From: an uncultured Chloroflexales bacterium
GTDB lineage: Bacteria > Chloroflexota > Chloroflexia > Chloroflexales > Chloroflexaceae
Direction: 5' to 3'
Assembly: GCA_937902315.1 (NCBI GenBank)
Contig: CALGUG010000059.1
Location: 62,001 to 126,000, forward strand
Length of the DNA: 64,000 nt
This document shows, in pieces, positions 26,903-35,202 of this stretch. Position 1 is the first letter of the stretch, and each line of letters begins with the position of its first letter. The translations under genes were made by a program, and so were the position numbers. The notes beneath the pieces were generated by a model. The model was not told where the DNA came from, ran no database searches, and saw nothing but the letters and a program-made list of their open reading frames with translations.

Positions 26903-27745
26903 CTAGTTATTGCTAGCGCTTGCATCACCGTTGGGGCGAGTGCGTCGTGGAATAGCGCTAATCCCCGGTCCTTCAACCGAACGTCCTGCGATTTCGGCGG
27001 CGAAATTGGCGGCCACAATGGGGTCGTTGGTTTCGTGGAGATGGATGGCAAAGGCAGCGGCGAAGACATCTCCGGCCCCAGTTGGGTCGCGCTCAATTGA
27101 TGGTCGGGCTGGAATAGTATGGGGCTTCCCATCAAGATAAAGTGTCGCACCTTTGGCGCTACGAGTCAAGACGACAATCGGACAATCTTGGGCGTATTGT
27201 TCCGCTTTGCTCTCATCACCCAACACGTCTTCGATGCTCATAACGACCGCGCTGAGCTTGCGCAGCTCTTCAGGGCGCGGATCCCAAGTTTGGTAGCGAA
27301 TCGGCGCTGGCAGCTGGCTGTCCCATTTGCGCATCCACCCTTGGGGTGTGAGGATAACGCGCGCCTTGGGAAAGAGCTCGACGAACGAGAGATCACATTC
27401 GTGCAGAACGGGCCCGAGGTGTACCAGCGGGGCATCGCGCCAAGCTGGGGGCAGATCGGCTGGCGAGATCCAAGCGGCTTGGGCGTGCAGCCACTGCTGA
27501 CGCCCGTTAGAGCCGTAGCGATTTTCAAAAGTCGAGGTCTGCTCGGTTGGGGTCGAGACGATTTCGATGCTTTCGGGGTAGTTTTCGGGTAACTGCTTCG
27601 CTGCCGTAAAGATCGCCGCCCGCATGCCAAGCCGTTCAGCTGTAATGGCGGTGTAGAGCGCTGTGCCGCCAGCAGCTGTGCCTCCATCGGGCAGCAGGTC
27701 GCGGGTGATGTGTCCAATTGCTAGGTAGTCGGGAGTATATGTCAT
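26903..27745 (-). CDS. PfkB-family carbohydrate/nucleoside kinase
   Basis: 280-residue ribokinase-fold kinase. The C-terminal PfkB signature DPTGAGDVFAAAFA carries the catalytic Asp and the anion hole, and the N-terminal 'GHITRDLLPDGGTAAGGTALYTA' is the substrate-side glycine motif. The short length and weak lid strand are like the branch of uncharacterised kinases near inositol or nucleoside kinases. Substrate unknown. No sugar operon is adjacent. Confidence 0.85.
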   Translation of the reverse strand: MTYTPDYLAIGHITRDLLPDGGTAAGGTALYTAITAERLGMRAAIFTAAKQLPENYPESIEIVSTPTEQTSTFENRYGSNGRQQWLHAQAAWISPADLPPAWRDAPLVHLGPVLHECDLSFVELFPKARVILTPQGWMRKWDSQLPAPIRYQTWDPRPEELRKLSAVVMSIEDVLGDESKAEQYAQDCPIVVLTRSAKGATLYLDGKPHTIPARPSIERDPTGAGDVFAAAFAIHLHETNDPIVAANFAAEIAGRSVEGPGISAIPRRTRPNGDASASNN

Positions 27746-28228
27746 TGTTGTATATCCGTAGCTTCAAAGGTAAGGATGAACGAGCCTATCGCTCGGAGTG
27801 ATCCCAAATTCGGTTGATCACTTTCTGTTTATGGCCTTCGACAGAGTGGAACCTGACAATGTTTCTGTTTTCGTTTTCACACGTTGCAAAAGGGCAGTCT
27901 GTAAGCAGATGTATACCAAATCTTTGATCACTTCAGCACTCTGGCGGTTTGCTCTCTTCCCCAAAGAGGGCTGCTAGCGCGTCCGCCTACGGCTACCAAC
28001 AGCTCGTCCGTAACCACAGTGTTGTAGCTGTGTGCCGAGAGACCGCCCCCAAAATACCACGATTCAAGCCGAATTCGTATGAGTATGAGCGAACCCGCTG
28101 CCTGAAGACCTGCTTTCTGTCTGCAAGGCTGGCTATATCTGGTCGCTGGGTTATCCCCTAGAATACAAGAGCGTGCGATGAGGCTCCCTCATCGCACGCG
28201 ATCGTGGTTGTATGGCAGTGGAAAAGTC
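27746..28228. repeat. Gap with decayed RepB and RepC copies
   Basis: About 27810-27925 matches the outer parts of RepB on the minus strand (AACCGAATTTGGGAT end, GTTCCACTCTGTCGAAGGC tail) but has lost the central 19-bp stem. A RepC core lies at 27979-27998. Further toward jag is a short hairpin GCGTGCGATGAGG / CCTCATCGCACGC (about 28171-28199) that may terminate jag transcription. No gene seen. Confidence 0.65.
28171..28199 (-). terminator. Terminator hairpin after jag
   Basis: GCGTGCGATGAGG pairs with CCTCATCGCACGC around a short loop, about 30 bp downstream of the jag stop. The U-tract on the minus strand is weak (TCTTGTATTC). Confidence 0.6.
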
Positions 28229-28918
28229 TTACTGTTTCGCAGGGAAAATGACGATTTTGCGGTTTTCGCCTTCGCCAGTGCTTTCGGTATAGACGTTTGG
28301 GTCGTCGCGTAGCGCCAAGTGGACGATGCGACGTTCGTAAGCGCCCATTGGTTCGAGCATTAACGAGCGACCTGTCTGGTGAACGCGTTCGGCCATGCGG
28401 CGAGCCAAGCCTTCGAGCGACTCTTGGCGGCGCTGGCGATAGTTGCCAACATCAACCACGATTTGGGGCCATCGTTGTACCCGCCGACTGACCAACAAGT
28501 TGACGATGAACTGCACCGAACGCAGCGTTTCACCACGTCGTCCGATCAACAGGCCCATAGCCTCTTCATCGGCTCCTTCGACATGCAGCGTTAAAGTGTG
28601 TTCGATCTCGCCTCGTTGGCCTGGCACCTGACTGGTTACGGCTGTCACATAGGCTTGGATATCCATGCGCTCAAGCAAGTCTTCAAGGATGCGTCGAGCG
28701 ATGGCGACAACCGCAGTGTGATCCTGCGTAGCGGTAGTGGCAGGGGTTGTGTCGTTCTCATCGTCATCGACTACCGAGACGCGAACCAGCGCCTCCTCAC
28801 CACCTTCACCACCTTCGAGCACCGCAATGACGACCTCATCGCGATCCTTGCCGAGCTGCGCCAGAGCCAACTCGACGGCCTCGGCAATGGTGCGAGCGCT
28901 TATTTCAATGCTCTTCAT
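28229..28918 (-). CDS. jag: Jag/KhpB RNA-binding protein (KH + R3H)
   Basis: 229 residues with three parts: an N-terminal Jag domain ('MKSIEISARTIAEAVELALAQLG'-type start), a KH domain with GLLIGRRGETLRSVQ carrying the GxxG-like loop, and a C-terminal R3H domain (R-x3-H in 'RMAERVHQTGRSL'). In Gram-positives KhpB with KhpA binds RNA and affects cell division and elongation. It follows yidC in the conserved rpmH-rnpA-yidC-jag order. Confidence 0.93.
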   Translation of the reverse strand: MKSIEISARTIAEAVELALAQLGKDRDEVVIAVLEGGEGGEEALVRVSVVDDDENDTTPATTATQDHTAVVAIARRILEDLLERMDIQAYVTAVTSQVPGQRGEIEHTLTLHVEGADEEAMGLLIGRRGETLRSVQFIVNLLVSRRVQRWPQIVVDVGNYRQRRQESLEGLARRMAERVHQTGRSLMLEPMGAYERRIVHLALRDDPNVYTESTGEGENRKIVIFPAKQ

Positions 28919-29015
28919 CCTGCCCTCGTCATTGCTATGATCCTCTGGTACGTAGACTAGAAATTGACTGTTTGGCTACACTGTACCAGAGGATAGAACG
29001 GTCTTCAACATTTGC

Positions 29016-30011
29016 TTAACGGCGACGGCGTTGGCGGCGCATTTCGGCAGCGCGGTTGGTCTGGGTTGTGCGCGACTGCTCTTGATTGCTTGCCTCGGCC
29101 TCGCTTGCGCTATCTTTTTGAGAATCTGATTCTTCGACTAAGGGTTGCAATACATCCCAAAAGCCGAGCTTTGGTTGAGCTGCAACGGCTTCGCCGCTAG
29201 CTGTTACGCTGACATCACTGGTAGCGGGTGTCAGGCTTGGCATTTGGGGCGCTCGATCAGGAGGCAAGAACTTCAGGTAGTTTGCCAGCGAGCCCCAACC
29301 ACTTGTAAAGTACTGTTGGATAATACCGATAACGTTACCTACCACCCAGTAGAAAACCGCGCCACTGGGGAAGGTAAAGGAGATATAGGCGAAGAAAAGC
29401 GGCATAATCAGCATCGCTTGGCTCATAGCCTTTTGCTGCGGATCTTGCACGCGTGGGATCGCCATAAGCTGTTGAACCAGCTGGAGGGTTACCGACAAAA
29501 TCGGAAGCACCAGGTAGTTCCAGCCATTGAAACCGCTAAAGTTTCCTTCAAAAGCGCCTAAACCCAAATTAAGGCCCAGGAAGGGTTGTGTGAGTACCGC
29601 TACAACACTGGGATCCTTGAGAGCTTCTTGTACTCCAGCGCTCAGATATTGGTGGTTGGCTGGAATGGTTAGGTGGTAAACGGCTTGGTAAACACCAAAG
29701 AAGATAGGAAGCTGAAGAAAGAGTGGCAGACAACTGGCTGCCGGGTTGATTTTATAGGTTTGATATAGCTTAAGCGTTTCTGCTTGAAGCTTTTGTGGGT
29801 CCTTGCCGTACTTGCGCTGAAGCTCTTTGATCTCAGGCTGAAGCATCTGCATTTTGCGACTGGACTTAAGCGCAGTCAGCGTCAATGGCAGGATCACAAG
29901 ACGAGCTATAATCGTAAAAATAATGATACCATAGCCAATGCTGCCTGTACTGGTCGAGAACCACAACAGCGCACGCTCAAGTATCCCTACAAACCCATGC
30001 CAAATGAACAT
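29016..30011 (-). CDS. yidC: Membrane protein insertase YidC
   Basis: 331-residue Oxa1/YidC/Alb3 insertase of the short type without the large periplasmic domain of proteobacteria. The cytoplasmic coiled-coil hairpin 'SSRKMQMLQPEIKELQRKYG' follows the first helix, and hydrophobic helices with 'LFLQLPIFFGVYQAV' match the family core. The C-terminus is basic ('AAEMRRQRRRR'), as expected for ribosome contact. There is no yidD gene in the 86-bp gap to rnpA. Confidence 0.95.
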   Translation of the reverse strand: MFIWHGFVGILERALLWFSTSTGSIGYGIIIFTIIARLVILPLTLTALKSSRKMQMLQPEIKELQRKYGKDPQKLQAETLKLYQTYKINPAASCLPLFLQLPIFFGVYQAVYHLTIPANHQYLSAGVQEALKDPSVVAVLTQPFLGLNLGLGAFEGNFSGFNGWNYLVLPILSVTLQLVQQLMAIPRVQDPQQKAMSQAMLIMPLFFAYISFTFPSGAVFYWVVGNVIGIIQQYFTSGWGSLANYLKFLPPDRAPQMPSLTPATSDVSVTASGEAVAAQPKLGFWDVLQPLVEESDSQKDSASEAEASNQEQSRTTQTNRAAEMRRQRRRR

Positions 30012-30097
30012 AATGGTTTACATATTCCTTGGGGTCAACGACGAGGCGCACGTTAATTCAGAAGAGAAGTATGCGCCTAGTCGTATTCCCTGCGATG

Positions 30098-30454
30098 TTA
30101 GTTGGAAGTGATGTCATCTCGCCAGAGGCCAGCCTGGCGGATTAGCTGTTTGATGGTATCTTGCAGCAAAACAAATGAGATGTCTTCAACCTCACTGCGT
30201 CGTACCACAAAAACCAAGTCATACCCTGGTAGGATATGTGGGAGCAGATGGCGGACTGCTTCGCGAACACGTCGTTTAGAACGGTTGCGAACCACAGCGT
30301 TGCCGATTCGTTTTGCGACAACAAAACCGCAACGTACCTGTTTGCGACGGTTTGGTACACTACTAAGCATTACCAAACTATGTGTCCAGTTGCGGCCCTC
30401 GCGTCGAACCCGCTGGAACTGGTCTGGTCGGCGTAAGCGATCGCTCCGTTTCAC
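30098..30454 (-). CDS. rnpA: Ribonuclease P protein component
   Basis: 118-residue basic protein that assists the RNase P RNA in tRNA 5' maturation. The hallmark RNR region is present in 'KRIGNAVVRNRSKRRVREAVR', together with 'RLRRPDQFQRVRREGR' and 'GYDLVFVVR'. It lies 40 bp after rpmH. Confidence 0.95.
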   Translation of the reverse strand: MKRSDRLRRPDQFQRVRREGRNWTHSLVMLSSVPNRRKQVRCGFVVAKRIGNAVVRNRSKRRVREAVRHLLPHILPGYDLVFVVRRSEVEDISFVLLQDTIKQLIRQAGLWRDDITSN

Positions 30455-30494
30455 GACCTAAACGCAAACAGATACATTCGCATAGCCCATCATT

Positions 30495-30668
30495 CTAGCG
30501 ATGGCCACGTCGAACAATGCGGCGCTCATCACTCACCGTGAGCTTCCAACGGCCGGTGATACGGCGGCGGCGTAGTACGGCGCGTCCGTTCTTATCGGCC
30601 ATGCGCGCCAAGAAGCCGTGCTTACGGCGGCGAGGGATTCGTTTCGGTTGCCAAGTTCGCTTAGGCAT
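30495..30668 (-). CDS. rpmH: 50S ribosomal protein L34
   Basis: 57 residues starting MPKRTWQPKRIPRRRKHGF, the invariant L34 pattern, and ending in the Arg-rich 'RRRITGRWKLTVSDERRIVRRGHR' stretch. At 57 residues it is longer than the usual 44-47, with a C-terminal extension. First gene of the rpmH-rnpA-yidC-jag unit. dnaA, the usual neighbour in many bacteria, is absent. Confidence 0.96.
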   Translation of the reverse strand: MPKRTWQPKRIPRRRKHGFLARMADKNGRAVLRRRRITGRWKLTVSDERRIVRRGHR

Positions 30669-30806
30669 TGATCTATCGCTCCTTCACAATCTATCGGTCG
30701 GTAGATGAATTGCTGTTTGTAGGCAGCTTATTGTTGTGCGAACCGTTTATGTAACGACGCAACGGGCAAGTCTACAATTCAGCGTTACAATGAATAAACT
30801 CGCGCT

Positions 30807-30836
30807 ATTATACCCTCTCCAGTAGGGTAGTGTCAA
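30807..30836 (-). promoter_or_regulatory. Consensus promoter of rpmH operon with palindrome in the spacer
   Basis: On the minus strand, TTGACA (30831-30836) and TATAAT (30807-30812) both match the sigma-70 consensus perfectly with an 18-bp spacer. The transcript start would be near 30800, leaving a 132-nt leader. The spacer region holds TACCCT-N7-AGGGTA (30811-30829), a possible operator. Confidence 0.85.
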
Positions 30837-30885
30837 ATAGTTGTGCGCGAAAACAGCTCGAATGTTTGGGGCTCTAAGCACACAA

Positions 30886-30923
30886 CTACACGGCGGGCAC
30901 CCTTTAGGGCGCCCGCCGTGTAG
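30886..30923 (-). terminator. Terminator hairpin of the S1-protein gene
   Basis: CTACACGGCGGGC and GCCCGCCGTGTAG form a 13-bp GC-rich stem 26 bp after the stop codon. The following U-tract is poor. Confidence 0.65.
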
Positions 30924-30948
30924 AGCGGGAACGAACCTTGGCTAACGC

Positions 30949-32376
30949 CTATTCGTCGTCCCCAACGCTCTGCAACGTGCGGCGGATAGCGTCGCGCTGG
31001 CGGCGTGCCGAGTGGCGATCACCATCATCGTCGTCGTCTGGCTGGTAGCGGCGATCCTTGCCTCGATTCGGGCCACCAAACTTGGTGAGCAGGTCCTCGA
31101 GGGTTGCATTGCCAGTAAACTCTTCCTCATCGCTGTCGTCAGCCGTCACATAGGCCTCGGTGGTACCCGTCAGGGTCGGGCGGTTGCGGCGCTCGTTGCG
31201 CTCGCTGCGGCGGCTGCGGCGCTCTTCGGTAGCGGTGACGTTGGCGAAGCGAGCAGCGGCACCAGGACCAGTGCGCGGCACGACTGTGCTAACAGGTGCG
31301 CTGTCCTCTTGCGGCTGGGGCTCGCGCGGGCGATCTTCCAGACGCATGGTCAGGCTGATGCGCTTGCTTTGAGAATCGACCTCAAGCACGCGAACCTTAA
31401 CCTTATCACCCGGCTTCACAGCGTCTTCGACCTTGGCGACACGCTGATCGGAGAGTTCCGAGATGTGCACGAGGCCATCGCGACCCACACCGATATCAAC
31501 GAACGCACCAAATGGTGCCAAGCCGCTGACGGTGCCTTCCATAATCGCGCCCGGCTCCAGCTGCTGCAGCTTCTGCTGGCGCAGAGCCTTGCGCAAGCTC
31601 AGGCTGATGCGGGTGCCCTCGGGGTCTACTTCCAACAGCTTAAAGGTGTGGCGCTCGCCGACCTGAACAGCGTCTTCAGGGCGCTCGACGCGACCCTCAG
31701 ACAGTTCAGAGATGTGTACGAGGCCATCTTTGCCCACGCCGATGTCAACGAAGACACCGAAGGGAGCGATGCCCGTGATCGTACCCTCGACGGTCTCGCC
31801 GGCCTTCAGGTTGGCGAGAGCATCGCGATTGATCTCTGGGCGGCGCTGACCACCACGGCGGCGCTCGCGCTGGCTGCGCATGGTCAGGCTAATGCGGCGG
31901 GCCTCCGGATCGAGGCTCTTGATCCGCACTTTAACAGTATCGCCGATCTGTACAACATCCGACGGCGAGTCGATACGGGTATCGCTCATCTCCGAGATGT
32001 GTACCAGGCCGTCGCGACCCACGCCGATATCAACGAAGATACCGTATAGCGCGATCGAGGTCACGCGACCTTCCAACTCCATTCCAACCTCGAGATCCTT
32101 CATTCGGCGAGGTTTGCCATCTTCTTCGGCTACGGGAGTATAGCTTGCACCCTCACCGTCAGCCTCGCTGGCACCCTCTGCTGCCGGAGCTTCTTCAGCG
32201 CTGGCTTCTGCAGCGTTGACTTCCTGCTCCTGAAGATTCTCATCTGCTGTCTGCTGCGGTGCGGGGACAGGAACCTCCGTGGCCTCAGCCTCTGCGGTGG
32301 TTGTCTCTGCTGTGCTTAGCAGCTCGTTGAGCAGCTCTGGCTCAGCCCCTTCATCCCTGCGCTCGTGATCAGTCAT
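30949..32376 (-). CDS. rpsA: S1-domain RNA-binding protein (ribosomal S1-like)
   Basis: 475 residues from the ATG at 32376. The ATG three codons earlier is only about 2 bases from AGGAGGG, whereas 32376 has normal spacing. An acidic, Ala/Glu-rich N-terminus (about 1-90) precedes three S1 (OB-fold) repeats near 95-170, 193-263 and 278-350, each with 'G.FVDIGVG.DGLVHISE.S'. The C-terminus is alternating basic and acidic and probably disordered. Three S1 domains fit S1 of Gram-positive or Chloroflexota type; it may act in translation initiation or RNA decay. Confidence 0.85.
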   Translation of the reverse strand: MTDHERRDEGAEPELLNELLSTAETTTAEAEATEVPVPAPQQTADENLQEQEVNAAEASAEEAPAAEGASEADGEGASYTPVAEEDGKPRRMKDLEVGMELEGRVTSIALYGIFVDIGVGRDGLVHISEMSDTRIDSPSDVVQIGDTVKVRIKSLDPEARRISLTMRSQRERRRGGQRRPEINRDALANLKAGETVEGTITGIAPFGVFVDIGVGKDGLVHISELSEGRVERPEDAVQVGERHTFKLLEVDPEGTRISLSLRKALRQQKLQQLEPGAIMEGTVSGLAPFGAFVDIGVGRDGLVHISELSDQRVAKVEDAVKPGDKVKVRVLEVDSQSKRISLTMRLEDRPREPQPQEDSAPVSTVVPRTGPGAAARFANVTATEERRSRRSERNERRNRPTLTGTTEAYVTADDSDEEEFTGNATLEDLLTKFGGPNRGKDRRYQPDDDDDGDRHSARRQRDAIRRTLQSVGDDE

Positions 32377-32512
32377 GACCGACATTCCCTCCTACGCGAT
32401 TCGGTGTACAATTCAAAAAATGTATCAATCAACTAGCTCACAATTGAACTAGTGAGTTAATAAACAGCTCACCTTTGCTCAAACGTTGGCTCTGGTGAAG
32501 GTAAACACTATG

Positions 32513-34560
32513 TTAACGAAGCTCGAGGCGGACCATTTCGGCCAAGCCACCTTCGCTGAGATCATCGAGGCGGTAGTACCGACCTTTTAGATGTTCCGCT
32601 AATTGGCGCGCCAGTCCTCGTTCGAAGTTCGGGTGTTCTGTGTCAATAACGATCGCACGAATATCTTGCTGAGCAACGAGATCGGCGATCTGGTACGCCT
32701 CCGTTTGAGGGGGCATATTGCTCATCGAAACATTCGCCTGCCCGTCTGTTAAAACTACCATTAGTGGCAGCACTTCGGGGTCAGTGCGACGTGCGCGATC
32801 TAACACTTCCAACCCGGTTAAGAGGCCGCGCGACAACGGCGTTTTTCCGCCAGTAGGCATCGTCTGCAAACGTTTCTGCGCCAGTTCAACGCTATTGGTT
32901 AATGGTAACAACACCGTTGCGTAATCGCGCTGGAAACTAATCAGACCGACCCGGTCGCGCCGTTGGTAGGCATCTCGCAGCAGCGAAAGTACTGCCGCTT
33001 TGGTCGAACGCATGCGTTCTTCCGCTGCCATACTCCAACTGGCATCAACCACAAAACAGACGGCATTGCGAGTGCGTCGTACGCGGATCTTCTGGCGTAA
33101 ATCGCTCCGTAGTAATAATACTTTACGTTTGTTACCCGGAAACCGCTTACGACGGCTCACTTGATAGGGTGCTGCCTCGCGTAAGGTTGCGTCTAATGCG
33201 AGGTCGGTCACCTTCTCGGCTCGTTTACTGCCGATATAACGTCCCTGTTTGCGAGTTGTTCGGGTTCGCGAACGTCGTCCGGGCGAACGGCGCTGCATCT
33301 TGTCGCCTTGGCTTTCGATCTTCTGTTTGTTTAAGAAGGTCTGATCCGTGGTGACAGTTTTATCACTCTTGGTTTTATCGCCAGATTGACCTTGACCAGC
33401 TACCGATACGCCTGTGGGTTCGCCAGCCGAACTCTCTCCCGAGGTCGCCCCTTCTTCAGCGGGTTGACCGTTAGTTAGATCATCTTTTTTTTTACTTGGT
33501 CGCTATTCGAAGCGCCCTCGGCTTGCTGTCCACTTCGCTCAAGTGCCGCTCCGATCCTCGCCTCGTCTACCTTAATTTCGGTGAAAGGTTGGCGTCGCAT
33601 ACGGTGCGGGAGTGCCAGCTCTGCAGCCAAGCGAATATCTTCAGCTGTCAGCCTAATGCGGCTACTCCAAGCGGCGTGGGTGCGGGCCGTCTCGAGAATG
33701 GCAAGGTCGGCGCGGTGTCCGTCCACACCGAGATCAACTGCGAGACCAGCCACAATAGCCATATCGGTATCGTCGATTTGGACCTTTGGCAACAGTTCGC
33801 GAGCGTTTGCAATGCGTGTTGCCAATTCCTGCTCGGCCTCGCTCCATTGCTGAATAAAGGCCTGAGGGTCACTTTCAAACTCAAGGCGACGCTTGATGAT
33901 TTGAACGCGGCTTGAAACCTCGCTCAAGCCACCAATCTCTACTGCCAGACCGAAACGGTCGAGCAATTGCGGTCGCAACTCGCCTTCTTCGGGGTTCATA
34001 GTACCTACGAGGATAAAGCGAGCAGGGTGCGAAACACTTACACCTTCGCGTTCAACCGTATTGACGCCCATCGCGGCTGCGTCGAGCAGCAGGTCGATAA
34101 TATGGTCGTCAAGCAGGTTTACCTCGTCGACATACAGCAATCCACGGTTTACCTGAGCAAGCAGACCTGGCTCAAAACGGCGCTGACCTTCCGTCAAGGC
34201 GTGTTCAAGGTCGAGCGAACCGACCACACGATCTTCAGATGCAGAAACGGGAAGTTCAACCAGACGTGTAGGGCGAGTCGTGCTTGGGAGTGGTTCACCA
34301 GCTTTGGCACGGGCGCGACACTGATCACACCAAGTGCTTGGCTGGTTGGGATCACAGCTGTATGGACAGCCAACAACGACAGCGATCTCTGGCAGAAGCC
34401 GAGCGAGCGCACGAACTGCGGTGGACTTTGCTGTTCCTTTTTCGCCTCGAATCAGTACGCCGCCTACGCGCGGGTTAATCGCGTTGAGGATCAGGGCGCG
34501 CTTGAGACGGTCTTGACCGACGAGAGCGCTAAAAGGATATACGGGCCGTGGTGATGTCAT
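32513..34560 (-). CDS. chlD: Mg/Co-chelatase medium subunit ChlD, predicted product of a -1 frameshift
   Basis: Predicted 682-residue protein if ribosomes (or RNA polymerase) slip back one base at the A9-G run at 33484-33493. N-terminal AAA+ part is shared with ChlI. It is followed by a Gly/Ser/Thr/Glu-rich linker of about 60 residues read in the -1 frame, and a C-terminal VWA domain with a complete MIDAS: DASWS, a Thr in 'GGKTPLSRG', and TDGQAN. The VWA frame is open from 33502 to 32513 but has no ATG, GTG or TTG before 33298. A start at 33298 would remove the linker. Medium and small chelatase subunits form the AAA+ motor that drives CobN or ChlH. The large subunit is not in the window, so metal and pathway (cobalamin or bacteriochlorophyll) remain open. 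Confidence 0.7.
33475..34560 (-). CDS. chlI: Mg/Co-chelatase small subunit ChlI (AAA+ ATPase), zero-frame product
   Basis: 361 residues. Walker A is GEKGTAKST, followed by a cysteine-containing insert ('CPYSCDPNQPSTWCDQC', four Cys, possibly a metal site) typical of the ChlI branch found with CobN, then LYVDEVNLLDDHIIDLLLDAA (Walker B) and GTMNPEEGELRPQLLDRFG (sensor and arginine finger). The zero-frame stop TAA follows three codons after the A9-G run, so normal translation yields only the small subunit. The leader carries a terminator directly before the ATG, and no clear ribosome site is seen. Confidence 0.88.
   Translation of the reverse strand: MTSPRPVYPFSALVGQDRLKRALILNAINPRVGGVLIRGEKGTAKSTAVRALARLLPEIAVVVGCPYSCDPNQPSTWCDQCRARAKAGEPLPSTTRPTRLVELPVSASEDRVVGSLDLEHALTEGQRRFEPGLLAQVNRGLLYVDEVNLLDDHIIDLLLDAAAMGVNTVEREGVSVSHPARFILVGTMNPEEGELRPQLLDRFGLAVEIGGLSEVSSRVQIIKRRLEFESDPQAFIQQWSEAEQELATRIANARELLPKVQIDDTDMAIVAGLAVDLGVDGHRADLAILETARTHAAWSSRIRLTAEDIRLAAELALPHRMRRQPFTEIKVDEARIGAALERSGQQAEGASNSDQVKKKMI
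33484..33493 (-). promoter_or_regulatory. Slippery site for -1 frameshifting in chlI/chlD
   Basis: Nine A followed by G on the coding strand contains A AAA AAG in the ChlI frame, the heptamer used in dnaX. The ChlD VWA frame is exactly -1. A possible stimulatory stem (GGTC..CCC / GGG..GACC, 33443-33469) begins about 15 bases after the site. A weak Shine-Dalgarno-like GAGGG lies about 22-26 bases before it, farther than usual. Transcriptional slippage on A9 would have the same effect. Confidence 0.65.
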
Positions 34561-34746
34561 GGGTGTAACAAGAAAAGCCCTCCAGCCTCAAAGGATAGGC
34601 AGGAGGTATAAGCGACAATGCCTCGTGTGAGTGATAACCATATTACGAGACACGGGCACCGACATAAACACGTGCATTACCTTAACAGACTAAATATACG
34701 TACTTAACGTTGTTCCAAGCGACATTGTCGCATAAACATAAAGAAA
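34561..34746 (-). ncRNA. Structured leader with attenuator before chlI/chlD
   Basis: Read on the minus strand, GCGACAATG (34723-34731) pairs perfectly with CATTGTCGC (34612-34620), closing a domain of about 110 nt. The domain contains further short helices (CTCGT/ACGAG, GCAC/GTGC). The first strand can instead form a local GCGAC-AAT-GTCGC hairpin. After the domain comes an intrinsic terminator: CCTCC-x-GCCT and its partner (34579-34606), then GCTTTTCTT, ending about 10-17 bases before the ATG. A TATAAT at 34753-34758 is a possible -10 box. The layout is that of a riboswitch or protein-responsive attenuator. The conserved B12-box and CCCGCAACTG-like elements of the cobalamin riboswitch are not seen. 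Confidence 0.6.
34579..34606 (-). terminator. Intrinsic terminator in the chlI/chlD leader
   Basis: A stem of 5 + 4 bp with one A-A mismatch and an 8-base loop, followed by GCTTTTCTT on the minus strand. Because it lies upstream of the start codon it would block expression unless antiterminated. Confidence 0.7.
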
Positions 34747-35202
34747 AGTCAAATTATATATAAGTCGTTTATCATCTAGTTTTCAGGGTCTAGATTAGGC
34801 TTTAGAGAGAGAAATAACCCTGTCGAGCAAGAGGCTTCAAGCCACACTATGCCTTTACAAGATGGCTCGAATTTCTTCATTTTGTTAGGCATTATACCAA
34901 ATCTTGTCAATTCTTGGGATTGAACGAAGGTATTTTCAATGCGCATGCCTTCTGTGACAGGAAATAATTCTTTTATTTTGGGATGGTATGAAAGCTACTC
35001 AATAACAATCTGACGCAACGCTTGTTAAGATCTAGCGATTGAGTAGCTCGTTTACGATTATAGGCTTAAAAAGCGATCTAAGGCCTAATCAAGTATGGGC
35101 GGCTCGTTTGTGCGAGAGCGCATGTTGCTAGCGAAAATCTGTCAAAAGATTTGGGTTTCGCTTAGCGGCAAAGGTGTAAAACGATTTAACCAGCTTCATC
35201 GG
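34747..35202. other. Gap without genes; long inverted repeat
   Basis: No coding frame is supported. An 11-bp inverted repeat, AGCTACTCAAT (34993-35003) and ATTGAGTAGCT (35038-35048), encloses 34 bases. It lies 155 bp past the hydrolase stop and has no U-tract, so it may be a weak terminator or an unassigned structured element. The remainder is AT-rich and featureless. Confidence 0.45.

Noticed and set aside
30669..30948. Replication origin beside rpmH
   Set aside because: No dnaA gene and no cluster of DnaA boxes were found; the gap is accounted for by a promoter, leader and terminator.
33299..33480. Independent chlD gene starting upstream of 33298 at an ordinary start codon
   Set aside because: The frame from 33502 to 33299 has no ATG, GTG or TTG, so a separate start that includes the linker is not supported.
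34561..34746. Cobalamin riboswitch before chlI/chlD
   Set aside because: Only a short GGTGCC resembles the consensus; the B12 box and CCCGCAACTG-like core are missing. Kept as an unassigned structured leader.
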